A stretch of DNA of 64,000 nt from Atherix ibis. Its lineage: Eukaryota > Arthropoda > Insecta > Diptera > Athericidae. The stretch spans positions 124,001 through 188,000 of the forward strand of contig CATQJD010000140.1 in NCBI GenBank assembly GCA_958298945.1, given 5' to 3'. The stretch's first letter is position 1; each line of letters starts with the position of its first letter. Positions 1-13,315 of this stretch are shown here, piece by piece. Both the position numbers and the translations under genes were made by a program. A model generated the notes under the pieces. That model was not told the origin of the DNA. It made no database searches and was given only the letters and a program-made list of their open reading frames with translations.

Positions 1-1677
1 AAGAGGAACATGAAGTAGTATATTTAAGAGGAATATGAAGTAGTATGTTTAAGAGGAATATGAAGTAGTATGTTTAATAGGAATATGAAGTAGTATGTTT
101 AAGAGGGATATGAAGTAGTTTGTTTAAGAGGAATATAAAGTAGTATATTTAAGAGGAATATGAAGTAGTATGTTTTAGAGGAATATGAAGTAGTATATTT
201 AAGAGGAATATGAAGTAGTATGTTTAAGAGGAATTATGAAATAGTATGTTTAAGAGGAATATAAAGTAGTATATTTAAGAGGAATATGAAGTAGTATGTT
301 TAAGAGGAATATGAAGTATTATGTTTAAGAGGAATATGAAGTAGTATGTTTAAGAGGAATATGAAGTAGTATATTTAAGAGGAATATGAAGTAGTATATT
401 TAAGAGGAATATGAAGTAGTATGTTTAAGAGGAATATGAAGAAGTATGTTTAAGAGGAATATGAAATAGTATGTTTAAGAGGAATATAAAGTAGTATATT
501 TAAGAGGAATATGAAGTAGTATGTTTAAGAGGAATATGAAGTATTATGTTTAAGAGGAATATGAAGTAGTATGTTTAAGAGGAATATGAAGTAGTATATT
601 TAAGAGGAATATGAAGTAGTATATTTAAGAGGAATATGAAGTAGTATGTTTAAGAGGAATATGAAGAAGTATGTTTAAGAGGAATATGAAATAGTATGTT
701 TAAGAGGAATATAAAGTAGTATATTTAAGAGGAATTTGAAGTAGTATATTTAAGAGGAATATGAAGTAGTATGTTTAAGAGGAATATGAAGTAGTATGTT
801 TAAGACGAATATGAAGTAGTATGTTTGAGAGGAATATGCAGTAGTATGTTTAAGAGCATAATGAAGTAGTATGTTTAAGAGGAATATGAAGTAGTAAGTT
901 TAAGAGGAATATGAAGTATTATGTTTAAGAGGAATATGGAGTAGTATGTTTAAGAGGAACAAGAAGTAGTATATTTAAGAGGAATATGAAGTAGTATGTT
1001 TAAGAGGAATATGAAGTAGTATGTTTAAGAGGAATATGCAGTAGTATGTTTAAGAGGATAATGAAGTAGTATGTTTAGGAGGAATATGAAGTAGTATGTT
1101 TAAGAGGAATATGAAGTAGTATGTTAAAGAGGAATATGAAGTATTATGTTTAACAGGAATATGAAGTAGTATATTTAAGAGGAATATGAAGTAATATGTT
1201 TAAGAGGAATATGAAGTAGTATATTTAAGAGAAATATGAAGTAGTATGTTTAAGAGAAATATGAAGTACTATGTTTAAGGGGAATATGAAACAGTATGTT
1301 TAAGAGGAATATGAAGTAGTATGCTTAAGAGGAATATGAAGTATTATGTTTATGAGGAATATGAAGTAGTATGTTTAAGAGGAATATGAAGTAGTATGTT
1401 AAAGAGGAATATGAAGTAGTATGTTTAAGAGGAATATGAGGTAGTATGTTTAAGAGGAATATGAAATAGTATGTTTAAGAGGAATATTAAGTAGTATGTT
1501 TAAGAGGAATATGAAGTAGTATATTTAAGAGGAATAAGAAGTAGTATGCTTAAGAGGAATATGAAGCAGTATATTTAAGAAAAATATGAAGTAGTATGTT
1601 TTAGAAGAATATGAAGTAGTATGTTTAAGAGGAATATGAAGTAGTATGTTTAAGAGGAATATGAAGTAGTATGTTTA
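1..1677 (+). repeat. Higher-order block A, copy 1
   Basis: Sixty-seven monomers whose variant order recurs at 5852-7528, offset 5,851 bp. Compared line by line I saw no difference over 1,677 bp; the first mismatch is A at 1678 against T at 7529. Landmarks are an extra T (GAATTATG, near 235), GAATTTG near 734, a GAGCATAATG monomer near 855, GAACAAG near 957 and a GAAACAG monomer at 1289. The copy at 5852 continues leftward into GGGACATGAAG monomers, so block A probably extends beyond the left edge of the window. Confidence 0.93.
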
Positions 1678-4600
1678 AGAGGAATATGAAGTAGTATGTT
1701 TAAGAGGAATATGAAGTAGTATGTTTAAGAGGAATATGAAGTAGTATGTTTAACAGGAATATGAAGTAGTATATTTAAGAGGAATATGAAGTAGTATGTT
1801 TAAGAAGAATATGAAGTAGTATGTTTAAGAGGAATATGAAGTAGTATGTTTAAGAGGAATATGAAGTAGTATGTTTAAGAGGAATATGAAGTATTATGTT
1901 TCAGAGGAATATGAAGTAGTATATTTAAGAGGAATATGAAGTAGTATATTTAAGAGGAATATGAAGTAGTATGTTTAAGAGGAATATGAAGTAGTATGTT
2001 TAAGAGGAATATGAAGTAGTATGTTTAAGAGGAATATGAAGTAGTATATTTAAGAGGAATATGAAGTAGTATATTTGAGAGGAATATGAAGTTGTATGTT
2101 TAAGAGGAATATGTAGTAGTATATTTAAGAGGAATATGAAGTAGTATATTTAAGAGGAATATGAAGTAGAATGTTTAAGAGGAATATGAAGTAGTATATT
2201 TATGAGGAATATGAAGTAGTATGTTTAAGGGGAATATGAAGTAGTATGTTTAAGAGGAATATGAAGCAGTATATTTAAGAGGAATATGAAGTAGTATATT
2301 TAAGAGGAATATGAAGTAGTATGTTGAAGAGGAATATGAAGTAGTATGTTTAAGAGGAATATGAAGTAGTATGTTTAAGAGGAATATGAAGTAGTATGTT
2401 TAAGAGGAATATGAAGTAGTATATTTAAGAGGAATATGAAAGAGTATATTTGAGAGGAATATGAAGTAGTATATTTAAGAGAAATATGAAGTAGTATATT
2501 TAAGAGGAAAATGAAGTGGTATGTTTAAGAGGAATATGAAGTAGTATTTTTAAGAAGAATGTGATGTAGTATGTTTTAGAGGAATATGAAGTAGTACGTT
2601 TAAGAGGAATATGAAGTAGTATATTTAAGAGGAATATGAAGTAGTATGTTTAAGAGGAATTTGGAGTAGTATGTTTAAGAGAAATATGAAGTACTATGTT
2701 TAAGAGGAATATGAAACAGTATGTTTAATAGGAATATGAAGTAGTATGTTTAAGACGAATATAAAGTAGTATGTTTAGGAGGAATATGAAGTAGTATGTT
2801 TAAGAGGAATATGAAGTAGTATGTTAAAGAGGAATATGAAGTAGTATGTTTAAGCGGAATATGAGGTAGTATGTTTAAGAGGAATATGAAATAGTATGTT
2901 TAAGAGGAATATGAAGTAGTATGTTTAAGAGGAATATGAAGTAGTATATTTAAGAGGAATAAGAAGTAGTATGCTTAAGAGGAATATGAAGCAGTATATT
3001 TAAGAAAAATATGAAGTAGTATATTTAAGAGGAATATGAAGTAGTATGTTTAAGAGGAATATGAAGTAGTATGTTTAAGAGGAATAAGAAGTAGTATATT
3101 TAAGAGGTATATGAAGTAGTATATTTGAGAAGATAATGAAGTAGTATGTTTTAGAAGAATATGACGTAGTATGTTTAAGAGGAATATGAAGTAGTATATT
3201 TAAGAGGAATATGAAGTAGTATGTTTAAGAGGAATATGAAGTAGTATGTTTAAGAGGAATATGAAGTAGTATGTTTAAGAGGAATTTGAAGTAGTATGTT
3301 TAAGAAGAATATGAAGTAGTATGGTTAAGAGGAATATGAAGTAGTATGTTTAAGAGGAATATGAAGTAGTATGTTCAAGAGGAATATGAAGTAGTATGTT
3401 TAAGAGGAATATGAAGTAGTATATTTGAGAGGAATATGAAGTAGTATATTTAAGAAGAATATGAAGTAGTATGTTTAAGAGGAATATGAAGTAGTATGTT
3501 TAAGAGGAATATGAAGTAGTATGTTTAAGAGGAATATGAAGTAGTATGTTTAAGAGGAATATGAAGTAGTATATTTAAGAGGAATATGAAGTAGTATATT
3601 TGAGAGGAATATGAAGTAGTATGTTTAAGAGGAATATGTAGTAGTATATTTAAGAGGAATATGAAGTAGTATATTTAAGAGGAATATGAAGTAGTATGTT
3701 TAAGAAGAATATGAAGTAGTATATTTATGAGGAATATGAAATAGTATGTTTAAGGGGAATATGAAGTAGTATGTTTAAGAGGAATATGAAGCAGTATATT
3801 TAAGAGGAATATGAAGTAGTATATTTAAGAGGAATATGAAGTAGTATGTTTAAGAGGAATATGAAGTAGTATGTTTAAGAGGAATAAGAAGTAGTATGTT
3901 TAAGAGGAATATGAAGTAGTATGTTTAAGAGGAATATGAAGTAGTATATTTAAGAGGAATATGAAGTAGTATATTTGAGAGGAATATGAAGCAGTATATT
4001 TAAGAGGAATATGAAGTAGTATATTTAAGAGGAATATGAAGTAGTATGTTTAAGAGGAATATGAAGTAGTATGTTTAAGAGGAATATGAAGTAGTATATT
4101 TAAGAGCAATATGAAATAGTGTGTTTAAGGGGAATATGAAGTAGCATATTTAAGAGGAATATGAAGTAGTATGTTTAAGAGGAATATGAAGTAGTATGTT
4201 TAAGAGAAATATGAAGTAGTATGTTTATGAGGAATATGAAGTAGTATGTTTAAGAGGAATATGAAGTAGTATATTAAAGACTAATATAAAGTAGTATGTT
4301 TAAGAGGAATATGAAGTATAATATTTAAGAGGAATATGAAGTAGTATGTTTAATAGTGATGTGAAGTAGTATGTTTAAGAGGAACATGAAGTAGTATATT
4401 TAAGAGGAATATGAAGTAGTATGTTTAAGAGGAATATGAAGTAGTATGTTTAAGAGGAATATGAAGTAGTATGTTTAAGATGAATATAAAGTAATATGTT
4501 TAAGAGGGATATGAAGTAGTATGTTTAAGAGGAATATGAAGTAGTATATTTAAGAGGAATATGATGTAGTATATTTTAGAGGAATATGTAGTAGCATATT

Positions 4601-5851
4601 TAAGAGGAATATGAAGTAGTATGTTTAAAAGGAATTTGAAATAGTATGTTTAAGAGGAATATAAAGTAGTATATTTAAGAGGAATATGAAGTAGTATGTT
4701 TAAGAGGAATATGAAGTATTATGTTTAAGAGGAATATGAAGTAGTATATTTAAGAGAAATATGAAGTAGTATGTTTAAGAGAAATATGAAGTACTATGTT
4801 TAAGGGGAATATGAAACAGTATGTTTAAGAGGAATATGAAGTAGTATGTTTAAGAGGAATATGAAGTATTATGTTTAGGAGGAATATGAAGTAGTATGTT
4901 TAAGAGGAATATGAAGTAGTTTGTTTAAGAGGAATATGAAGTAGTATGTTTAAGAGAAATATGAAGTAGTATGTATAAGAGGAATATGAAGTAATATGTT
5001 TAAGAGGAATATGAAGTAGTATATTTAAGAGAAATATGAAGTAGTATGTTTAAGAGGAATATGAAGTAATATGTTTAAGAGGAATATGAAGTAGTATATT
5101 TAAGAGGAATATGAAGTAGAATGTTTAAGAGGAATATGAAGTAGTATGTTTAAGAGGAATATGAAGTAGTATGTTTAAGAGGAATATGAAGTAGTATGTT
5201 TAAGAGGAATATGAAGTAATATGTTTAAGAGGAATATGAAGTAGTATATTTAAGAGAAATATGAAGTAGTATGTTTAAGAGAAATATGAAGTACTATGTT
5301 TAACGGGAATATGAAACAGTATGTTTAAGAGGAATATGAAGTAGTATGTTTAAGAGGAATATGAAGTATTATGTTTAGGAGGAATATGAAGTAGTATGTT
5401 TAAGAGGAATATGAAGTAGTATGTTAAAGAGGAATATGAAGTAGTATGTTTAAGAGGAATATGAGGTAGTATGTTTAAGAGGAATATAAAATAGTATGTT
5501 TAAGAGGAATATTAAGTATTATGTTTAAGAGGAATATGAAGTAGTATATTTAAGAGGAATAAGAAGTAGTATGCTTAAGAGGAATATGAAGCAGTATATT
5601 TAAGACAAATATGAAGTAGTATGTTTTAGAAGAGTATGAAGTAGTATGTTTAAGAGGAATATGAAGTAGTATGTTTAAGAGGAATATGAAGTAGTATGTT
5701 TATAAGGAATATGAAGTAGTATGTTTAAGAGGAATATGAAGTAGTATATTAAAGACTAATATAAAGTAGTATGTTTAAGTGGAATATGAAGTATAATATT
5801 TGAGAGGAATATGAAGTAGTATGTTTAATAGGGACATGAAGTAGTATGTTT
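1678..5851 (+). repeat. Satellite between the two A copies
   Basis: Satellite monomers only, no gene. Short cassettes recur: GAAACAG monomers at 2714, 4814 and 5314 (usually after GTACT and AAGGGG variants), and near-copies around 4.75-4.95 kb and 5.25-5.45 kb at a 500-bp offset. The run near 4261-4380 (TTAAAGACTAAT, then AAGTATAATATT, then a TAATAG monomer) matches the stretch just left of 5852 and runs at 7571 and 8946, so it marks the left flank of an older repeated unit. Confidence 0.9.
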
Positions 5852-7528
5852 AAGAGGAACATGAAGTAGTATATTTAAGAGGAATATGAAGTAGTATGTT
5901 TAAGAGGAATATGAAGTAGTATGTTTAATAGGAATATGAAGTAGTATGTTTAAGAGGGATATGAAGTAGTTTGTTTAAGAGGAATATAAAGTAGTATATT
6001 TAAGAGGAATATGAAGTAGTATGTTTTAGAGGAATATGAAGTAGTATATTTAAGAGGAATATGAAGTAGTATGTTTAAGAGGAATTATGAAATAGTATGT
6101 TTAAGAGGAATATAAAGTAGTATATTTAAGAGGAATATGAAGTAGTATGTTTAAGAGGAATATGAAGTATTATGTTTAAGAGGAATATGAAGTAGTATGT
6201 TTAAGAGGAATATGAAGTAGTATATTTAAGAGGAATATGAAGTAGTATATTTAAGAGGAATATGAAGTAGTATGTTTAAGAGGAATATGAAGAAGTATGT
6301 TTAAGAGGAATATGAAATAGTATGTTTAAGAGGAATATAAAGTAGTATATTTAAGAGGAATATGAAGTAGTATGTTTAAGAGGAATATGAAGTATTATGT
6401 TTAAGAGGAATATGAAGTAGTATGTTTAAGAGGAATATGAAGTAGTATATTTAAGAGGAATATGAAGTAGTATATTTAAGAGGAATATGAAGTAGTATGT
6501 TTAAGAGGAATATGAAGAAGTATGTTTAAGAGGAATATGAAATAGTATGTTTAAGAGGAATATAAAGTAGTATATTTAAGAGGAATTTGAAGTAGTATAT
6601 TTAAGAGGAATATGAAGTAGTATGTTTAAGAGGAATATGAAGTAGTATGTTTAAGACGAATATGAAGTAGTATGTTTGAGAGGAATATGCAGTAGTATGT
6701 TTAAGAGCATAATGAAGTAGTATGTTTAAGAGGAATATGAAGTAGTAAGTTTAAGAGGAATATGAAGTATTATGTTTAAGAGGAATATGGAGTAGTATGT
6801 TTAAGAGGAACAAGAAGTAGTATATTTAAGAGGAATATGAAGTAGTATGTTTAAGAGGAATATGAAGTAGTATGTTTAAGAGGAATATGCAGTAGTATGT
6901 TTAAGAGGATAATGAAGTAGTATGTTTAGGAGGAATATGAAGTAGTATGTTTAAGAGGAATATGAAGTAGTATGTTAAAGAGGAATATGAAGTATTATGT
7001 TTAACAGGAATATGAAGTAGTATATTTAAGAGGAATATGAAGTAATATGTTTAAGAGGAATATGAAGTAGTATATTTAAGAGAAATATGAAGTAGTATGT
7101 TTAAGAGAAATATGAAGTACTATGTTTAAGGGGAATATGAAACAGTATGTTTAAGAGGAATATGAAGTAGTATGCTTAAGAGGAATATGAAGTATTATGT
7201 TTATGAGGAATATGAAGTAGTATGTTTAAGAGGAATATGAAGTAGTATGTTAAAGAGGAATATGAAGTAGTATGTTTAAGAGGAATATGAGGTAGTATGT
7301 TTAAGAGGAATATGAAATAGTATGTTTAAGAGGAATATTAAGTAGTATGTTTAAGAGGAATATGAAGTAGTATATTTAAGAGGAATAAGAAGTAGTATGC
7401 TTAAGAGGAATATGAAGCAGTATATTTAAGAAAAATATGAAGTAGTATGTTTTAGAAGAATATGAAGTAGTATGTTTAAGAGGAATATGAAGTAGTATGT
7501 TTAAGAGGAATATGAAGTAGTATGTTTA
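5852..7528 (+). repeat. Higher-order block A, copy 2
   Basis: Copy of 1-1677 displaced by 5,851 bp (234 monomers plus the one base added by the extra T near 235). The same extra T appears near 6086 and every landmark variant is in the same order. No difference was seen, although 4.2 kb of differently ordered monomers lies between the copies. This fits a large unequal exchange or a conversion-type copying event. An assembly artefact is an alternative. Confidence 0.93.
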
Positions 7529-7945
7529 TGAGGAATATGAAGTAGTATGTTTAAGAGGAATATGAAGTAGTATATTAAAGACTAATATAAAGTAGTATGT
7601 TTAAGTGGAATATGAAGTATAATATTTAAGAGGAATATGAAGTAGTATGTTTAATAGGGACATGAAGTAGTATGTTTAAGAGGAATATGAAGTAGTATAT
7701 TTAAGAGGATTTTGAAGTAGTATACTTAAGAGGAATATGAAGTAGTATGTTTAAGAGGAATATGAAGTAGTATGTTTAAGAGGAATATGAAGTAGTATGT
7801 TTAATAGGGACATGAAGTAGTATGTTTAAGAGGAATATGAAGTAGTATATTTAAGAGGATTTTGAAGTAGTATGTTTAAGAGGAATATGAAGTAGTATGT
7901 TAAAGAGGAATATGAAGTAGTATGTTTAACAGGAATATGAAGTAG
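6671..7945 (+). repeat. Higher-order block B, unit 1 (1275 bp)
   Basis: Begins with a TTTGAGAGG monomer followed by ATGCAG and GCATAATG variants and runs through TTAAAGACTAAT (7571), AAGTATAATATT, GGGACATG and GATTTTG monomers. The same order restarts at 7946, directly abutting. It overlaps the right half of A copy 2, showing that one stretch of monomers took part in two duplication events. Confidence 0.88.
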
Positions 7946-9320
7946 TATGTTTGAGAGGAATATGCAGTAGTATGTTTAAGAGGATAATGAAGTAGTATGT
8001 TTAAGAGGAATATGAAGTAGTAAGTTTAAGAGGAATATGAAGTATTATGTTTAAGAGGAATATGGAGTAGTATGTTTAAGAGGAACAAGAAGTAGTATAT
8101 TTAAGAGGAATATGAAGTAGTATGTTTAAGAGGAATATGAAGTAGTATGTTTAAGAGGAATATGCAGTAGTATGTTTAAGAGGATAATGAAGTATTATGT
8201 TTAGGAGGAATATGAAGTAGTATGTTTAAGAGGAATATGAAGTAGTATGTTAAAGAGGAATATGAAGTATTATGTTTAACAGGAATATGAAGTAGTATAT
8301 TTAAGAGGAATATGAAGTAGTATGTTTAAGAGGAATATGAAGTAGTATGTTTAAGAGGAATATGAAGTAGTATGTTTAAGAGGAATATGAATTAGTATGT
8401 TTAAGAGGAATATGAAGTAATATGTTTAAGAGGAATATGAAGTAGTATATTTAAGAGAAATATGAAGTAGTATGTTTAAGAGAAATATGAAGTACTATGT
8501 TTAAGGGGAATATGAAACAGTATGTTTAAGAGGAATATGAAGTAGTATGCTTAAGAGGAATATGAAGTATTTTGTTTAGGAGGAATATGAAGTAGTATGT
8601 TTAAGAGGAATATGAAGTAGTATGTTAAAGAGGAATATGAAGTAGTATGTTTAAGAGGAATATGAGGTAGTATGTTTAAGAGGAATATGAAATAGTATGT
8701 TTAAGAGGAATATTAAGTAGTATGTTTAAGAGGAATATGAAGTAGTATATTTAAGAGGAATAAGAAGTAGTATGCTTAAGAGGAATATGAAGCAGTATAT
8801 TTAAGAAAAATATGAAGTAGTATGTTTTAGAAGAATATGAAGTAGTATGTTTAAGAGGAATATGAAGTAGTATGTTTAAGAGGAATATGAAGTAGTATGT
8901 TTATGAGGAATATGAAGTAGTATGTTTAAGAGGAATATGAAGTAGTATATTAAAGACTAATATAAAGTAGTATGTTTAAGTGGAATATGAAGTATAATAT
9001 TTAAGAGGAATATATAGTAGTATGTTTAATAGGGACATGAAGTAGTATGTTTAAGAGGAATATGAAGTAGTATATTTAAGAGGATTTTGAAGTAGTATAC
9101 TTAAGAGGAATATGAAGTAGTATGTTTAAGAGGAATATGAAGTAGTATGTTTAAGAGGAATATGAAGTAGTATGTTTAATAGGGACATGAAGTAGTATGT
9201 TTAAGAGGAATATGAAGTAGTATATTTAAGAGGATTTTGAAGTAGTATGTTTAAGAGGAATATGAAGTAGTATGTTAAAGAGGAATATGAAGTAGTATGT
9301 TTAACAGGAATATGAAGTAG
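7946..9320 (+). repeat. Higher-order block B, unit 2 (1375 bp)
   Basis: Tandem copy of 6671-7945. The offset is 1275 bp at the left and 1375 bp at the right because four extra monomers lie near 8330-8430. A few point differences are visible, such as GAGGATAATG here against GAGCATAATG in unit 1, and TATATAGTAG near 9012. It is older or more edited than the exact A pair. Confidence 0.86.
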
Positions 9321-11002
9321 TATATTTAAGAGGAATATGAAGTAGTATGTTTAAGAGGAATATGAAGTAGTATGTTTAAGAGGAATATGAAGTAGTATGT
9401 TTAAGAGGAATATGAAGTAGTATGTTTAAGAGGAATATGAAGTAATATGTTTAAGAGGACTATGAAGTAGTATATTTAAGAGGAATATGAAGTAGTATGT
9501 TTAAGAGGAATATGAAGTAGTATGTTTAATAGGAATATGAAGTAGTATGTTTAAGAGGGATATGAAGTAGTATGTTTAAGAGGAATATGAAGTAGTATAT
9601 TTAAGAGCAATATGAAGTAGTATGTTTAAGAGGGATATGAAGTAGTATGTTTAAGAGGAATATGAAGTAGTATATTTAAGAGGAATATGAAGTAGTATGT
9701 TTTAGAGGAATATGAAGTAGTATATTTAAGAGGAATATGAAGTATTATGTTTTAGAGGAATATGAAGTAGTATATTTAAGAGGAATATTAAGTAGTATAT
9801 TTAAGAGGAATATGAAGTAGTATGTTTAAGAGGGATATGAAGTAGTATGTTTAAGAGGAATATGAAGTAGTATATTTAAGAGGAATATGAAGTAGTATGT
9901 TTTAGAGGAATATGAAGTAGTATATTTAAGACGAATATGAAGTAGTATGTTTAACAGGAATATGAAGTAGTATATTTAAGAGGAATATGAAGTAGTATGT
10001 TTAAGAGGAATATAAAGTAGTATGTTTAAGAGGAATATGAAGTAGTATGTTTAAGAGGGATATGAAGTAGTATGTTTAAGAGGGATATGAAGTAGTATGT
10101 TTAAGAGGAATATGAAGTAGTATATTTAAGAGGAATATGAAGTAGAATGTTTTAGAGGAATATGAAGTAGTATATTTAAGCGAAATATGAAGTAGTATGT
10201 TTTAGAGGAATATGAAGTAGTATATTTAAGAGGAATATGAAGTAGTATGTTTAAGAGGAATTATGAAATAGTATGTTTAAGAGGAATATAAAGTAGTATA
10301 TTTAAGAGGAATATGAAGTAGTATGTTTAAGAGGAATATGAAGTAGTATGTTTAAGAGGAATATGCAGTAGTATGTTTAAGAGGATAATGAAGTAGTATG
10401 TTTAGGAGGAATATGAAGTAGTATGTTTAAGAGGAATATGAAGTAGTATGTTAAAGAGGAATATGAAGTAGTATGTTTAACAGGAATATGAAGTAGTATA
10501 TTTAAGAGGAATATGAAGTAGTATGTTTAAGAGGAATATGAAGTAGTATGTTTAAGAGGAATATGAAGTAGTATGTTAAAGAGGAATATGAAGTATAATA
10601 TTTAAGAGGAATAAGATGCAGTATGTTTAATAGGGACATGAAGTAGTATGTTTAAGAGGAACATGAAGTAGTATATTTAAGAGGAATGTGAAGTAGTATG
10701 TTTAAGAGGAATATGAAGTAGTATGTTTAATAGGAATATGAAGTAGTATGTTTAAGAGGGATATGAAGTAGTATGTTTAAGAGGAATATGAAGTAGTATA
10801 TTTAAGAGGAATATGAAGTAGTATGTTTAAGAGGGATATGAAGTAGTATGTTTAAGAGGAATATGAAGTAGTATACTTAAGAGGAATATGAAGTAGTATA
10901 TTTAAGAGGAATATGAAGTAGTATGTTTAAGAGGAATATGAAGTAGTATGTTTAAGAGGAATATGAAGTATTATGTTTAAGAGGAATATGAAGTAGTATA
11001 TT
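9321..11002 (+). repeat. Satellite stretch with a third extra-T monomer
   Basis: Only satellite. The stretch 10200-10310 repeats the context of the extra-T monomer of block A (TTTTAGAGG, then TATATTT, then GAATTATGAAATAG near 10261, then GAATATAAAG), giving a third descendant of one insertion event. GGGATATG monomers are frequent here (9566, 9631, 9835, 10055, 10080). Confidence 0.88.
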
Positions 11003-11502
11003 TAAGAGGATTTTGAAGTAGTATACTTAAGAGGAATATGAAGTAGTATGTTTAAGAGGAATATGAAGTAGTATGTTTAAGAGGAATATGAAGTAGTATG
11101 TTTAAGAGGAATATGCAGTAGTATGTTTAAGAGGATAATGAAGTAGTATGTTTAGGAGGAATATGAAGTAGTAGGTTTAAGAGGAATATGAAGTAGTATG
11201 TTAAAGAGGAATATGAAGTAGTATGTTTAACAGGAATATGAAGTAGTATATTAAAGAGGATTTTGAAGTAGTATACTTAAGAGGAATATGAAGTAGTATG
11301 TTTAAGAGGAATATGAAGTAGTATGTTTAAAAGGAATATGAAGTAGTATGTTTAAGAGGAATATGCAGTAGTATGTTTAAGAGGATAATGAAGTAGTATG
11401 TTTAGGAGGAATATGAAGTAGTATGTTTAAGAGGAATATGAAGTAGTATGTTAAAGAGGAATATGAAGTAGTATGTTTAACAGGAATATGAAGTAGTATA
11501 TT
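11003..11502 (+). repeat. 250-bp tandem duplication (two units)
   Basis: Ten monomers repeated twice: GATTTTG at 11011 and 11261, TATACTTAAG, an ATGCAG monomer (11111 and 11361), GGATAATG, TTAGGAGG, TTAAAGAGG and TTAACAGG in the same order. Two point differences were seen (GTAGGTTT near 11174, TTAAAAGG near 11329). The last seven-monomer cassette is also found near 1037, 6888, 8162, 10370, 12010 and 13387. Confidence 0.85.
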
Positions 11503-11940
11503 TAAGAGGAATATGAAGTAGTATGTTTAAGAGGAATATGAAGTAGTATGTTTAAGAGGAATATGAAGTAGTATGTTCAAGAGGAATATGAAGTAGTATG
11601 TTTAAGAGGAATATGAAGTAATATGTTTAAGAGGAATATGAAGTAGTATATTTAAGAGAAATATGAAGTAGTATGTTTAAGAGAAATATGAAGTACTATG
11701 TTTAAGGGGAATATGAAACAGTATGTTTAAGAGGAATATGAAGTAGTATGTTTAAGAGGAATATGAGGTAGTATGTTTAAGAGGAATATGAAATAGTATG
11801 TTTAAAAGGAATATTAAGTAGTATGTTTAAGAGGAATATGAAGTAGTATATTTAAGAGGAATAAGAAGTAGTATGCTTAAGAGGAATATGAAGCAGTATA
11901 TTTAAGAAAAATATAAAGTAGTATGTTTTAGAAGAATATG
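11503..11940 (+). repeat. Satellite stretch, no gene
   Basis: Satellite monomers, including another GTACT, AAGGGG, GAAACAG cassette (11716) and the ATATGAGGTAG, GAAATAG, ATATTAAGTAG series shared with blocks A to D. Confidence 0.88.
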
Positions 11941-13315
11941 AAGTAGTATGTTTAAGAGGAATATGAAGTAGTATGTTTAAGAGGAATATGAAGTAGAATG
12001 TTTAAGAGGAATATGCAGTAGTATGTTTAAGAGGATAATGAAGTAGTATGTTTAGGAGGAATATGAAGTAGTATGTTTAAGAGGAATATGAAGTAGTATG
12101 TTAAAGAGGAATATGAAGTAGTATGTTTAACAGGAATATGAAGTACTATATTTAAGAGGAATATGAAGTAGTATGTTTTAGAAGAATATGAAGTAGTATG
12201 TTTAAGAGGGATATGAAGTAGTATGTTTAAGAGGAATATGAAGTAGTATATTTAAGAGGAATATGAAGTAGTATGTTTTAGAGGAATATGAAGTAGTATA
12301 TTTAAGAGGAATATGAAGTAGTATGTTTAACAGGAATATGAAGTAGTATATTTAAGAGGAATATGAAGTAGTATGTTTAAGAGGAATATGAAGTAGTATT
12401 TTTAAGAGGAATATGAAGTAGTATGTTTAAGAGGAATATGAAGTAGTATGTTTAAGAGGAATATGAAGTAATATGTTTAAGAGGAATATGAAGTAGTATA
12501 TTTAAGAGGAATATGAAGTGGTATGCTTAAGAGGAATATGAAGTAGTATGTTTAAGAGGAATATGAAGTAGTATGTTTAAGAGGAATTTGAAGTAGTATG
12601 TTTAAGAAGAACATGAAATAGTATTTTTAAGAGGAATATGACGTAGTATATTTAAGAGGAATATGAAGTACTATGTTTAAGAGGAATATGAAGTAGTATG
12701 TTTAACAAAAATATAAAGAAGTATGTTTTAGAGGAATATGAAGTAGTATATTTAAGAGAAATATGAAGTAGTATGTTTAAGAGAAATATGAAGTACTATG
12801 TTTAAGGGGAATATGAAACAGTATGTTTAAGAGGAATATGAAGTAGTATGTTTAAGAGGAATATGAAGTATTATGTTTAGGAGGAATATGAAGTAGTATG
12901 TTTAAGAGGAATATGAAGTAGTATGTTAAAGAGGAATATGAAGTAGTATGTTTAAGAGGAATATGAGGTAGTATGTTTAAGAGGAATATGAAATAGTATG
13001 TTTAAGAGGAATATTAAGTAGTATGTTTAAGAAAAATATGAAGTAGTATGTTTTAGAAGAATATGAAGTAGTATGTTTAAGAGGAATATGAAGTAGTATG
13101 TTTAAGAGGAATATGAAGTAGTATGTTTAAGAGGAATATGAAGTAGTATGTTTAAGAGGAATATGAAGTAGTATATTTAAGAGGAATTTGAAGTAGTATA
13201 TTTAAGAGGAATATGAAGAAGTATGCTTAAGAGGAATATGAAGTAGTATGTTTAAGAGGAATATGAAGTAGTATGTTTAAGAGGAATATGAAGTAGTATG
13301 TTTAAGAGGATAATG
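11941..13315 (+). repeat. Higher-order block D, unit 1 (1375 bp)
   Basis: Fifty-five monomers repeated directly after themselves at 13316. Markers are GTAGAATG, ATGCAG, GGATAATG, GAAGTGGTATGCTT, GAACATGAAATAG (12609), ATGACGTAG, TTAACAAAAATATAAAG and GAAACAG (12816). Confidence 0.86.
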
